The notes under the pieces: model-generated | What the model was told of the DNA's origin: nothing | The model's database searches: none | What the model saw: the letters and a program-made list of their open reading frames with translations, nothing else | Position numbers and translations under genes: made by a program | NCBI RefSeq assembly: GCF_018687715.1 | Contig: NC_056762.1 | Span: 21,923,864-21,987,863, forward strand | Length of the DNA stretch: 64,000 nt | Direction of reading: 5' to 3' | Source: Carya illinoinensis | Taxonomy: Eukaryota > Streptophyta > Magnoliopsida > Fagales > Juglandaceae | In this document: piece after piece, positions 1 to 9,948 of the stretch | How positions within the stretch are numbered: the first letter of the stretch is position 1 | Layout of the letters: the number at the start of each line of letters is the position of its first letter

Positions 1-750
1 CATGAGGCGATCGAGAAGGAGAATCTGGAGAGGGAGGAGAGAATTTGCTTGGAGGTGGAGCTTACGATGGCCAGGGAATGGATCGTGACTGCTCATGAGT
101 CATTAGGTCATCTTTGGGTGGAGAATGAGGAGCTAGGGGGCCTCTACGATTCTAATGCTCATCGGTTTAAGCTGTTGGAGGGGGAGTGCTTGTCCTTGTT
201 AACCACCTTGAAGGATCGAGAAGACTCGCTGTCAATAGCCTAGACGAGGATCCCTGCTCAAGATGTGATCATCAAAGACCTTCAAAGTTATTTGGCCAAG
301 GTGTAGGAGGTCGCCACCTGAGTAAGCAACCAGTTAGGGAAGGCCCCTTACGTTCGTGATGATGCTTGGGTGTACAAATATCTTAAAGGCCTTAAGAGGA
401 TGTAGGACTGCGTCATCTCAAATCCTAAAGAGAGTTCTGGAGGATTGGAGGCACATCTGAGGGCTATCAATCTTAAGAAGCTTGATCCTAATCCCACGAC
501 CCTTAATCACGCAGGCAAAATTGTTCAGGCAATGATCCTGGATGCCTTCTCTCCTGCAGATGATGATCCTACAAGTCATCCTCCTAAAGGCGTCATGGGG
601 CTGACCTTGAGGGAGACGATCCTGAAGGTGCTGAGATCGACCCTACTGGGCAACTGGCAGATTTACATGCACTTGAGGTGGGCTCTGTTGACTCCAAAAT
701 GGACCCCGACGCCTCCCTGGATTGATTTTACTTTTCTTTCTTGTACTTAG
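1..750 (+). pseudogene. Degraded charged/coiled-coil-like protein frame, unidentified
   Basis: One frame runs from the window edge to the TAG codon ending at 750 and would be about 249 codons long. It is broken by four in-frame stops (TAG at 241, TAG at 304, TGA at 319, TAG at 403), all explicable as C-to-T or G-to-A changes. The first third is rich in Glu, Leu and Arg with heptad-like spacing (HEAIEKENLEREERI). The last part is Pro/Asp-rich. I do not recognise the family. It could be the tail of a retrotransposon gag-like or accessory protein, since transposon debris follows and no splice signals are evident. The start lies outside the window. Confidence 0.35.
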
Positions 751-2339
751 CATGATGTAAATCCCTCATTGTTAGTCTCTTATTTGTAAGGACTGTGGTG
801 CTCAACGCACTATTATACTCATATACATACTTTGCTTCTCGCCGCATTGCTCCATTCTTGCCTTGTTTTGTTTTGTGGCCATGTCCCTGTACTTCTTGAT
901 CTTTCCTTTCTCTTGTTGATGGACTTGTCAGGGCTATCCGCCCGCTCAGTGTACTTCTTTGTGTGGTGTTTCCCTTTCAGGGAAAGGGTCTTGCACTTTG
1001 CATTTTACACTTTGCACTTATGCTACATGGTAGTCATGGGCTTCTTAGCAAAGCTTGTTTGGTAGTTGGTGCGTTGCATGCGACTCCCCACGGGCTTCGA
1101 GCAGTTGGATGTCAATGCACTCTCGTTATGCTTTTCTTACATTAGTGGTACCAGATGGCATTTGCAGTGCATGCTGTGAGATTCGGGTTATGCTCGTTGC
1201 GAGATTCACGCTAGATTTGATGGGGTCGTGGGATACGTACATTCCCAAAACCTCAGGGAATAAACCGTCATGAATTTCCCATATAACTCCTTCCTACTCA
1301 ATGGGTTATCACCATATCTCCCATCTTGCCTTTCAAGCATTTAGGGCCTTTCTGTCTTCCTTATATGGGCTTTACTCAGTGAATTCTGACTTTGATGAGC
1401 CTTCTGGCTCTGGGCGAGGCTTCTTGTATGAAGGCTCGCCACGGGCTCACATTGAAGCATATGTTTGGTGATTTTCTATGGCATTTAGAGGAAATTTTGT
1501 TGAAGGTCATTTGTTCACTGTCACTTAGAGGTGCATTGTAGAGACAGTGCGACCTGGGCTTTATGGTCGCTTCATTCGATGGTCTTTCCTATCTTAATAC
1601 TCACCATGCAGTCCATGTTCCCTTACAACATCATGGCTCGTTCATCTGATTGGGTCAAACCAAGGCCTCTCACTTAGGCTTGGTTGATGTAGAGGATTTC
1701 TCCTGCCTCGGACATGTTCTAGTTCAGGCACATATTCTCCAACCAAGGAGGAGGGAACAGGAGCCCTGGTCTAGGTCTAGGGTCCTTGTCGGGCTTTACT
1801 CGAGCTCAACACATCACTAACATCCTTAATAGCAATGATGATTGTGCTCTGGGGATCCTTTGTCTGCAACTTTTACCAGAAAATGATTTGCTCTAATGAC
1901 GATTTTTCTGGTGGAAGTCCTAAAGCTGAAGGTCTTGAGGCTGATTAGGCGAGAGGGCCCTCTGGTTCCCATCTTTTGTACTCTTGGGATGGTACCAGGA
2001 AGTGCGCACCCTGGGTGTCCCCATTGACTTTGATAGTGCTAATGGATTATTTTCCTCTTTGGATGCACTTGTATGTTTTTCTCTTCTTGTAAGGTTCCCC
2101 ATAGGGGTGTTGTAATCTTCCTCATTGTAAAGACTTTGACCGTTGATGAATAAGAATTTTCCTTGCTTGTATTTTTGTGTTCTATTGTCTTTGATTCCTT
2201 CAGGAGTGGCTAAGCATTTAGCCCAAGATGGCACTGTCAATGCTAAGGGCTTGACTCTTTCCCTTCCTCGTGGGCTAATGACTTCCTATGCTACGGGTTA
2301 GGTTAGAATGTTCTAAGTCACCCCGCCTTGGCCAGAGGG
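751..2339. other. No gene recognised (751-2,339)
   Basis: Unique-looking moderately GC sequence with only short ORFs of no recognisable family. No LTR ends, terminal repeats or gene motifs were found. It is probably older transposon-derived sequence, judging by its neighbours. Confidence 0.4.
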
Positions 2340-3070
2340 GGCCAAGCGGCATGTAAGGCTGGGCTCACCCAAATACTCCTGCGGAGGTCGAGTAGCACTT
2401 AGGTTGAAACTCGCCTTGTTAACCCTCAAGATTAGCAAGAGGGGGGCCGAGCGGCATGTAAGGTCGGGCTCACCCGACTCACCCAGATGCTTTGACAGAG
2501 GTCGAGTAGCACTTAGGTTGAAACTCGCCTCGTTAACCCTCAAGTTGGGCAAGAGGAGGCTGAGAAGCATGTAAGGCCGGGCTCGCCCAGATGCTTTGAT
2601 GGAGGCCGAGCAGCACTTAAGCTGAAACTCGCCTCGTTGATCCTCGCACTTGGCGTGAGGGGGCCAAGTGGCATGTGAGACTGAGCTCATCCAAATACTC
2701 TTGTAGAGGTCAAGCAGCACTTAGGCTGATACTCGCCTCATTGACCCTTGCCCTTGGCAAGAGGGAGTCGAGTGGCATGTAAGGCCAAGCTAACCCAGAT
2801 GCTTTGACAAAGGCCGAGTAGCACTTAGACTTAAACTTGCCTCATTGACCCTCATGCTTGACTGAGCGGCATGTAAGGCCGGGCTCACCCAGATGCTTTG
2901 ACGAAGGCCAAGCAGCACGTAGGCTAAAACTCACCTCGTTGACCCTTCTGCTTAGTGAGAGGGGGCAGAGCGGCATGTAAGGTCTGGCATGCCTATATGC
3001 TTTGACGGAGTTCAAGTAGCACTTAGGCTAAAACTCACATCGTTGACCCTCACACTTGGCAAGAAGGGAC
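2340..3070. repeat. ~105-bp tandem array, about seven copies
   Basis: About seven head-to-tail degenerate units of roughly 96-111 bp. Each contains GCGGCATGTAAGG, then GGGCTCACCCAGATGC, then AGCACTTAGGCTGAAACTC and a GTTGACCCTC segment. Copies differ at many positions, so the array is old. The 135-codon minus-strand ORF at 2,313-2,720 exists only because the unit is repeated. Arrays of this kind are common in the non-coding parts of plant Ty3/gypsy elements. That assignment is inference. Confidence 0.8.
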
Positions 3071-3660
3071 CAATTGTTTAGGTACACTACAAAAGTTAGA
3101 CCATAGTATGGACAATCATTGACGTTCACTAACCTGAGTTGTTTGGCTGGTGTGTGTGGTGGTGCTTTGAGGCGTTATTCGTTAGAGGAGACAATCTTTG
3201 CACATTTTAGTTGGGTAGTCTTGGGACTAACCTGTACTTCATTGAGGGTGGGGTAGGGGTGTCTTAAGCCATGCCTTCCCCATTAGCGCCCCAAGGAAGG
3301 TAATTAGTTGACAGCCTTAGATTTGGATTACTCTTTGCTATGGCGAGACGGGTAAGTTATTTGGATAGCCTCAGGGTTGGACCTGCTCTCCTCCACTAGG
3401 AGGTCAATCTATTTGGGCAGTGTGTGACCAGACTCGCTCCCATCCGTTGGCACTCCAGGGAAGGTAGGTAAGGGCCACGTTGGTGTTGTGCCCACTTTTT
3501 GTTGTGGTAAAGGTTGGGATAAGTGTTTGGGTGGCCTTAGGGCCTAATCCGCTCTCCTCTGCAGGAGGGTTGAGATGGCCTTTGGCGCCCTTTGGTGCCC
3601 TGCGAGGAGGTAACAATCAGGCAGTTTGCGATTGTACCCGCTTCTGCCTTGTTGATGCTT
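3071..3660. other. Non-coding stretch with imperfect ~180-bp duplication
   Basis: Two related blocks follow each other at about 3,285-3,410 and 3,450-3,590, sharing AAGGTA near the start and CTCTCCTC near the end. No credible gene is present. The stretch stops abruptly where the truncated Copia LTR begins. Confidence 0.4.
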
Positions 3661-4186
3661 ATGTGAAAGATGACAATCAATCATCTTTAATATTTTTAAA
3701 ATTTTCAAATAAAATCCTCTACTTTTTACATAAGTTAAAAAGTGCATCAATCACTTTTGAAAATATTCAAATAAAGTATGCACATGTGAAAGATGATAAT
3801 CAATCATCTTTAATACTTTCAAAATTCAAACATTTAATCTTGTCATGCACATGTGAAAGATGATAATCAATCATCTTTAAAATTTTCAAATTTAATTTTC
3901 AAAATATTCATGCACATATGGAAAATGTATTTTAATGTTTTATGATAAAATATTAATTTTGAACCTTAATCCTAATTTCAAATTTTTAAGAGATTTACAA
4001 TATTACTCTATGAGCTTTAATGTGAACTTGTTCCCTTCTTACTCATGCTTGGTTCCTTAATGTACTTGACTCTATTGTGTAGACAACTTGAGTTTGAGAC
4101 TCCTTTATTCTTTGAATTCATTTGTTATCATCAAAATCAATGTGTAGATATATAATTATAGGAAACTTGAAACTTTTGGTCCAATA
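3661..4186 (-). repeat. Truncated 3' LTR of the Copia element
   Basis: Closely similar to 17,463-17,987 over about 525 bp, including the repeated CACATGTGAAAGATGA motif and the shared tail ending ATGTGTAGATATATAATTA. Only the U3-side third is present; the remaining ~1.06 kb found in the 5' LTR is missing, so the outer end was deleted. The inner end (minus-strand reading TATTGGACC) abuts the polypurine tract and departs from the TG expected at an LTR start by one transition. Confidence 0.88.
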
Positions 4187-4201
4187 ATCTCCCACTTTTT
4201 T
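4187..4201 (-). promoter_or_regulatory. Polypurine tract of the Copia element
   Basis: The minus strand reads AAAAAAGTGGGAGAT directly next to the 3' LTR, the typical Copia plus-strand primer. It fixes the element's orientation and the inner edge of the 3' LTR. Confidence 0.8.
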
Positions 4202-4697
4202 ATGATGACAAATACTTGGTAGAATTTGAAACTTGTATTAATACTTAAGCTACTCCTGAGAATGTACGTTAGTTTTTCAAGAAAAAATATAAATATACTT
4301 CCAAACATATATAACAATTAGTAGAACCTGAAACATATATTAATGTTTAAGCTCATCCTGAGAATGTGTATTAGTTTTTCAAATAAAAGTATAAATATAC
4401 TTCCAAGCATACATAATAAGTTTAGCAATTCAAACAATATTAATATTCTAGTCTAAAAATTCTTCCCTTTTTGGCATCATTAAAAAGAATCCACAGCAAG
4501 TAAATGTACTGAAGAAAATGGTATGTTAGTAGAAATTATAGATAGTTGAAAAGTTGGAGCCGCCCATGACCTGACAAGTGCTGCAAAGCCTTGAGGACTA
4601 ACTCTATGAATTTAGTGTAGTTGGAAATTTTAAAAATCGCCTAATGTTGTTGAAAAGATGATCATTTTTATCTATTGGATACAAAAAAGAAATTACA

Positions 4698-5294
4698 TTG
4701 CTCATTAACTTGAATGATAGCTTATCTTATTCTTTATGCTATTTCTATAAAATCAATCTTAAAGTTCATCTAATCCGCATCAAATCTTCTTCTCATCTTT
4801 ATAACTCATCTGCATTCCTTCAACATTCTTGCTTTAAGCTTTCAATTCTTTTCTCAAAGGCTCATTCTTCTAACATTCATCTGGATTCATCCATAAGGTA
4901 TTCTATACCTTAATCTCTTGTCCTTTCTACAGCTACCATTGGTGCCATATTGCAGCAAGAAAATAATAATTTTGCTAATAAGTCAAACTCCAATGCAGTC
5001 TACAACTTGGTGAGTCTCGAGACTCACTTCTCCTACTCTATAGTTGCTTTTTCCCAGCGGCTACAAGCCAGAAACCATGAGGTTGAAAAGTTTAAAGAAT
5101 AAATTATTGTACTTCAGTGAATTATTCAAGAGTCTCACGTAAGGAAATGAATCCTTTGACAGAAGAATAAAGAGTTGAAATCTCTATTAGATTCTTCATT
5201 CCGCTTGTCAGTTCCCATGGATAGGGATGTCATGATATTGTATGAAGAGAATGAGTGTCTCAAACATGAGACTAAGAACCTCAAATTTTTGTAA
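4698..5294 (+). pseudogene. Opposite-strand coiled-coil-like frame inside the Copia element
   Basis: On the plus strand, antisense to the Copia genes and between RNase H and the 3' LTR, one frame runs about 198 codons with five interior stops (TAA at 4,911, then TAA and three TGA between about 5,098 and 5,160). The second half looks protein-like: polar, Glu/Lys/Leu-rich, with heptad-like stretches (QRLQARNHEVEKFKE, LYEENECLKHETKNLKFL). The terminal TAA follows that segment. I do not recognise a family. It could be a decayed antisense accessory ORF of this Copia lineage, a captured host exon, or chance, and the first of these is my preferred but unproven reading. Confidence 0.4.
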
Positions 5295-5339
5295 AAGTAT
5301 TTATAAAAATTCTCTCTGTATTTTTATTAACTCTAGTTT

Positions 5340-5830
5340 GTCTTTTAAGATATATTCATAGCATGCATCATACCTATTTCTCTTCTAATCATATATAATC
5401 TATTTTCTGATAAAGGTTTTGTAAAAATATCTGCTACCTGATCATATGTGTTTGTGAACTCTAGTATTATATCGGCTTTCTGCACGTGATCTTGAAGAAA
5501 ATGATATCTTATTTCAATATACTTAGTTCTAAAATGTTATATTAGATTCTTTGAAAGATTTATAACACTTGTATTATCATATTTGATTGGAATGTGATTA
5601 TACATAAGTTTAAAATTTTCAAGTTGTTATTTCATGTAACGAACTTGAGCACAACAACTACCCGCAACAATATATTCTGTCTCAGTAGTAGATAATGCAA
5701 CAGAATTTTACTTTTTACTAAATTAGGAAACTAGTGCATGACCTAACAAATGACATGCTCCACTAATGCTTTTTCGATCAATTTTGCAACCAACATAATC
5801 TGCATCTGTGTAGCTGATTAGATCGAAAGA
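5340..5830 (-). pseudogene. Copia RNase H remnant
   Basis: Minus-strand translation gives the Copia RNase H block: ADYVGCKIDRKS-like start, GHALVS, SVALSTTETEYIVAG (the catalytic E region), CCAQ, then YDNTSVINLSKN, ADIFTKPL and a short tail. Several in-frame stops and a shift interrupt it. It lies directly 3' of the reverse transcriptase, as expected for the C-terminus of a Copia polyprotein. Confidence 0.85.
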
Positions 5831-5989
5831 TATATACTTAGGGTATCATAACTCTAAGTCAATTGTACCACTAAGATATCTAAGAATGCGTTTAATTACA
5901 ATTAAATGAGATTTTTTAGGAGATGATTGAAAGCGTGTACATAAGCACACACTAAACATAATATCTGGTCTACTGGCCGTCAATTATAC

Positions 5990-6982
5990 CAATCATACCT
6001 CGATATACTTTCGAGTCAACTGGCTTACTGGTTTCATCTTTATCAAGTTTAGTGGATGGGTTCATTGGTGTTCCAATTTCCTTAGCACCTTCCATCCCAA
6101 ACTTCTTGAGTAATTCCTTAATATGTTTTGATTGATTGATGAATATTTCACTTTTTACATGCTAAATTTGCAATCCAAGAAAGAATGTAAGTTCTCTCAT
6201 CATCCTTATTTCAAATTCTTCCTGCATAGTCTTAGCAAAAACTTGGCACATATTTTCATTAGTAGCACTGAATATTATATCATCAACATAAATTTGAGTC
6301 AAAAGAATATCATCATTTTTGTATTTAATGAAAAGAGTTGTGTCGATTTTTTCTCTTGAAAAATCTTTTTCAATCAAAAACCCACTGAGTCTCTCGTACT
6401 AAGCTCTAGGAGTTTGTTTGAGTCCATATAGTACTTTTGTGAGTTTGAAAACATGTTTTGGAGAAATATGATTTTCAAAACCTGGAGGTTACTCAACATA
6501 TACCTCTTCATTTATAAAACCATTTAAGAAAGAACTTTCAACACCCATTTGAAAAAGCTTGAAATCTTTATAACAAGCATATGTAAGTAGCATTCGAATA
6601 ACTTCTAATTTTGCGACTGGTGCATATGTCTCATCATAATCAATTCTTTCTTCTTGATTGAAACTTTTGTCTACAAGTCGAGCCTTATTTCTAGCAATGA
6701 ATCTAGACTCATCTTTCTTGTTTTTAAAAACCCATTTTGTTCCAATAATAGTATGATTTTTGGGTCTAGAAACAAGTGTCCAAATATCATTTCTTTTTCA
6801 AATTGAGTCAGCTCTTCTTGCATAGCTAGAATCCAAGATTCATCAAGAAGTACTTCATCAATATTTTTAGGTTCAATTTGAGATAGAAAAGCAGTATGAT
6901 TGCAAATATTTCTAAGAGATGATTGAGTACTTATACCTTGTGAAAGTTCTCTCATAATTTGTTCCACTGGATGATCTTTCAC
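5990..6982 (-). pseudogene. Copia reverse transcriptase remnant
   Basis: The minus strand encodes the start of RT_2 (MQEELTQFEKE near 6,820), then the catalytic region with an intact IYVDDIIF motif at about 6,280-6,300, followed by FFLGLQI and the connection segment (GMEGAKEIGTPMNPS-like near 6,070). The YVDD motif is typical of Copia reverse transcriptases. Frameshifts and stops split it into three or more pieces, so no functional enzyme is encoded. Confidence 0.9.
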
Positions 6983-6988
6983 AAATTT

Positions 6989-8060
6989 TCACTGTTTGGT
7001 TGCATCTTGTATTAAATTTTGATGATCTTTCCTGATGTCTCCATATTGGACTTCTTCTATTGTATTCTCTTTGTTGAGATTGAGACTGAGACTTTTCGTG
7101 TAATTTATACCTCCTATTTCTTTATCAACGGATTTCTTGGAGAGTAGAGAATTAGATTCGTCAAATACTACATGCATAGATTCTTGTATAGTCAAAGTCT
7201 TTTTATTGAATACTCTATAAGCTTTATTATTAGTAGAATACTCGAGAAAGATACATTCATCAGATTTTACATCAAACTTGCCTAAATTATCCATGTCATT
7301 CAAAATAAAACATTTACATCTAAATATATGAAAGTAACCAATGTTAAGATTTTTCTCATTCTAAAGCTCATAGGGGGTTTTATCTAGTTTAGACCTTAGC
7401 ATAATTCTATTTATAACATAACATGCAGTACTTACTATTTCGGCCCAAAAGTAAATAGGCAAATTGTTTCATTAATCATTATTCTTGCCATCTCTTGAAG
7501 AGATCTATTTTTTCTCTCTACTACCCCATTTTGTTGAGGATTTCGAGGAGCAAAAAAATTATGCACAAAATTATTTTCATCATAAAGAGTTTCAATATTT
7601 TTATTAACAAACTTTTTTTGCTTATCACTTCGGATACTTGAAATAATATAACCATTTCCATTTCAATTCTCTTGCATAACTTGGTATAAGCATTATGTGC
7701 CTCATATTTATGAGTAAGAAAAATGACCAAAATATATCTAGAAAAATCATCAACAATAACAAATGCATAATATTTTCCTCCTAAACTTGTAACTCTATTT
7801 GGTCTAAAAAGATTCATGTGTATCAGTTGCAGTGGTCTAGTGGTGGAAATATGTTTTTTGGTTTTAAAAGAAATTTTTGTTCGTTTACCAAATTGGCATG
7901 CATCACAAATTTTGTCTTAAAGAAATTTACCTTTGGTAAACCTCTTATAAGATCATTTTTTGAAAGTTTGGAAATAAGTTCCATGTTGGCATGACCTAGT
8001 CTTCTATGTCATAGCCAACTAGTTTCATTTTGATCTGAAAAACAAATAGCATCTTATGAG
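6989..8060 (-). pseudogene. Copia integrase remnant
   Basis: Reading the minus strand, the GAG-pre-integrase/zinc-binding region lies near 7,860-8,040 (a CDACQFGK-like segment), the core near 7,521-7,817 (VTSLGGKYYAFVIVDDFSRY, containing a catalytic-core aspartate), and the C-terminal part at 6,989-7,303 (GKFDVKSDECIFLEYS and ESMHVVFDE). The order and spacing match a Copia integrase between protease and RT. At least two frame disruptions separate the three parts. Confidence 0.88.
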
Positions 8061-8065
8061 ATAAT

Positions 8066-8431
8066 TTATTCAAAATCGATTGTATAAACATTGTTACTTC
8101 TAAAAGAAATAAAACAAACATTGCAATCATGATCATTCAAAATAAAGCACTTATCCATTTTGAAAGTAATTGTAAATCCTTTATCACATAATTGACTTAT
8201 ACTAAAAAAATTATGTTTTAAATTTTTAACAATTAGAACATCTTCAATTATGAGAGAGTATTCATTACCAATTTTACCTATTCTCACGATCTTCCATTTT
8301 GAATTGTCTTCAAATGTCACGTGCTCTTTTTCTTTAGATCTAAGATAAAAGAACTTAGTTTTATCTCCCGTCATGTATCTTGAATATCCACTATCTAAAA
8401 ACCATTTATTTTTACTTGTGGAGGACTTCAT
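8066..8431 (-). pseudogene. Copia aspartic protease remnant
   Basis: A 121-codon minus-strand frame contains the retropepsin active-site block WFLDSGYSRYMTG, where Copia proteases usually read DSGxSxHMTG. Here the His is Tyr. It continues through VLIVKNLKHNFFSISQLCDKG, the conserved LxxNLxSVSQL-like region of Copia polyproteins. It joins gag upstream and integrase downstream through disrupted frames. Confidence 0.88.
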
Positions 8432-8954
8432 GCATACCTATAAAACAATAAAAATGATTTTTCTTGGTACCCAAATTCTTTGGGTCATTCATTTATTAGT
8501 ATTAGAAGAAATAAGATTTTTAGGTAACCATATGGCCCTAATAGTCATTATATGTTTTCTTCTAATGGGACAAGCATGATCATTATAACTATTTCTACTA
8601 CAAAAATTCTAAATAGCATGTGGCATATATGAAAAACTTGAGTGATTATAATAGTCTTTGACAAAAGTATTTTTATGAAAAAAATTTTGAATACTGGATT
8701 TTGATGTAGAAGGATTATCAAAGAAGTTTTTATAAGATTTGTATTTTTATTTTTGCATATATCCCAAGCCTACATTGTCAAAAACACATATTTGACTTCC
8801 AAGAAGTTTTTCAATTTTTTTTCCATTCGTAAAGTTTTCAAAAGTATTTTCTAAATCAGTTTTCTTCTTTTTCAACTCAAGATTTCATCTTTCAAAACGA
8901 TGTTTTCTTTTTTTAAAACATCAATTTCGTTTGTTAAAGAAAAATTTTTCATTT

Positions 8955-9677
8955 TCAATGTAGTGTACTTGATACCAATTTTTCAAGTTCCTCATATATC
9001 TTTTTTAAAACATTTTGTAATTTTTTATATAAAGGATCTTTAATATTATCAAGATTTGTTACCTCAATATCATCTTTAGCCATAAGACAAATATTTTCTG
9101 ATTCTTCATTGCTTGTTTCACTATCTGAGCTATTTGAATCATTATCCCATATAGCTTTCATTACTTTTTTGCCCTTGTTTCGATTTTTCTTTAGTAGATG
9201 ACAATCTAGGTTGATATGATCAGGCTTACTGCATTTATAACAAATTAAAATTTCATTTTTACCTGAATCTTTTTTGGAAAACTTTTTGAAGGATTTCCTC
9301 GAAAGAGCTTTATTTTTCTTTAAGAACCTCTTAATTCTTCTTGTTATTATCACAACTTTTTTATCTTTGTTCTCATTTTCCCCATCTTCATTACTTTCAC
9401 TTTCATGAGGAACAACTTTAAGTGCTAAGCTCTTCTTTGGCTTTCTTTCTTTTTCTCCTCTTTTCAATATGTACTCATGAGTTGTAAGTAATCTAATGAG
9501 TTCGTTTACTTCGAGCTTCTTGATGTCTCTAGGTTCAAGAATCGCTGTCACTTTTAATTCCCAGTGTTTTGGTAGAGAGTTGAGAGTTTTTCTTACTATC
9601 TCCACTTTGGAATAAACTTTGCCAAGAATTGTCAAGTTGTTTATAAAATTAGTAAAATGAGTGTACATATTAGAAAT
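8955..9677 (-). pseudogene. Copia gag, second half, with zinc knuckle
   Basis: This minus-strand frame starts at the hAT junction and runs 237 codons. It shows the UBN2-type gag block (LNSLPKHWELKVTAI), a Lys-rich linker and a CCHC knuckle, CYKCSKPDHINLDC, with all four zinc ligands present. The apparent start Met is not a true start: it is where the frame resumes after the hAT, and the first half lies at 15,897-16,338. Confidence 0.9.
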
Positions 9678-9689
9678 TAGGGGTGTTCA

Positions 9690-9870
9690 AAATTCCGGGA
9701 CTTCCGATTCCGACCGATTTCCGCTCCGATTCCGACTCCGGCGGAATCGGAATATTCGGTACTCGGGATCGGAATCGGAAGATTACCGATTCCGACTCGG
9801 AAGTCGGAATCGGAATCGGTACCCAGTTGGTTCCGAATTCCGAATTCCGACTTCCGACTTTTTTAAAAAA
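9690..9870. repeat. Left subterminal repeat array of the hAT
   Basis: Dense copies of TTCCGA/TCGGAA in both orientations, including ATTCCGACTCCG-like runs. By analogy with Ac/Ds subterminal motifs these are probable transposase-binding sites; only the repeats themselves are seen. Confidence 0.85.
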
Positions 9871-9911
9871 AATATTCCAGCTGCAAAACGACGTTTGTAC
9901 AAGTAAAACGG

Positions 9912-9948
9912 AACGGCGTCGTTCCATTTAAATGGGAACGACGCCGTT
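9912..9948. repeat. 14-bp-arm palindrome in the hAT 5' region
   Basis: AACGGCGTCGTTCC at 9,912-9,925 and its exact reverse complement at 9,935-9,948 are separated by nine bases containing ATTTAAAT. It lies just inside the left subterminal array. Confidence 0.9.

Noticed and set aside
1920..2240. 106-codon minus-strand ORF
   Set aside because: No domain, no supporting context and no start or splice signals; likely chance.
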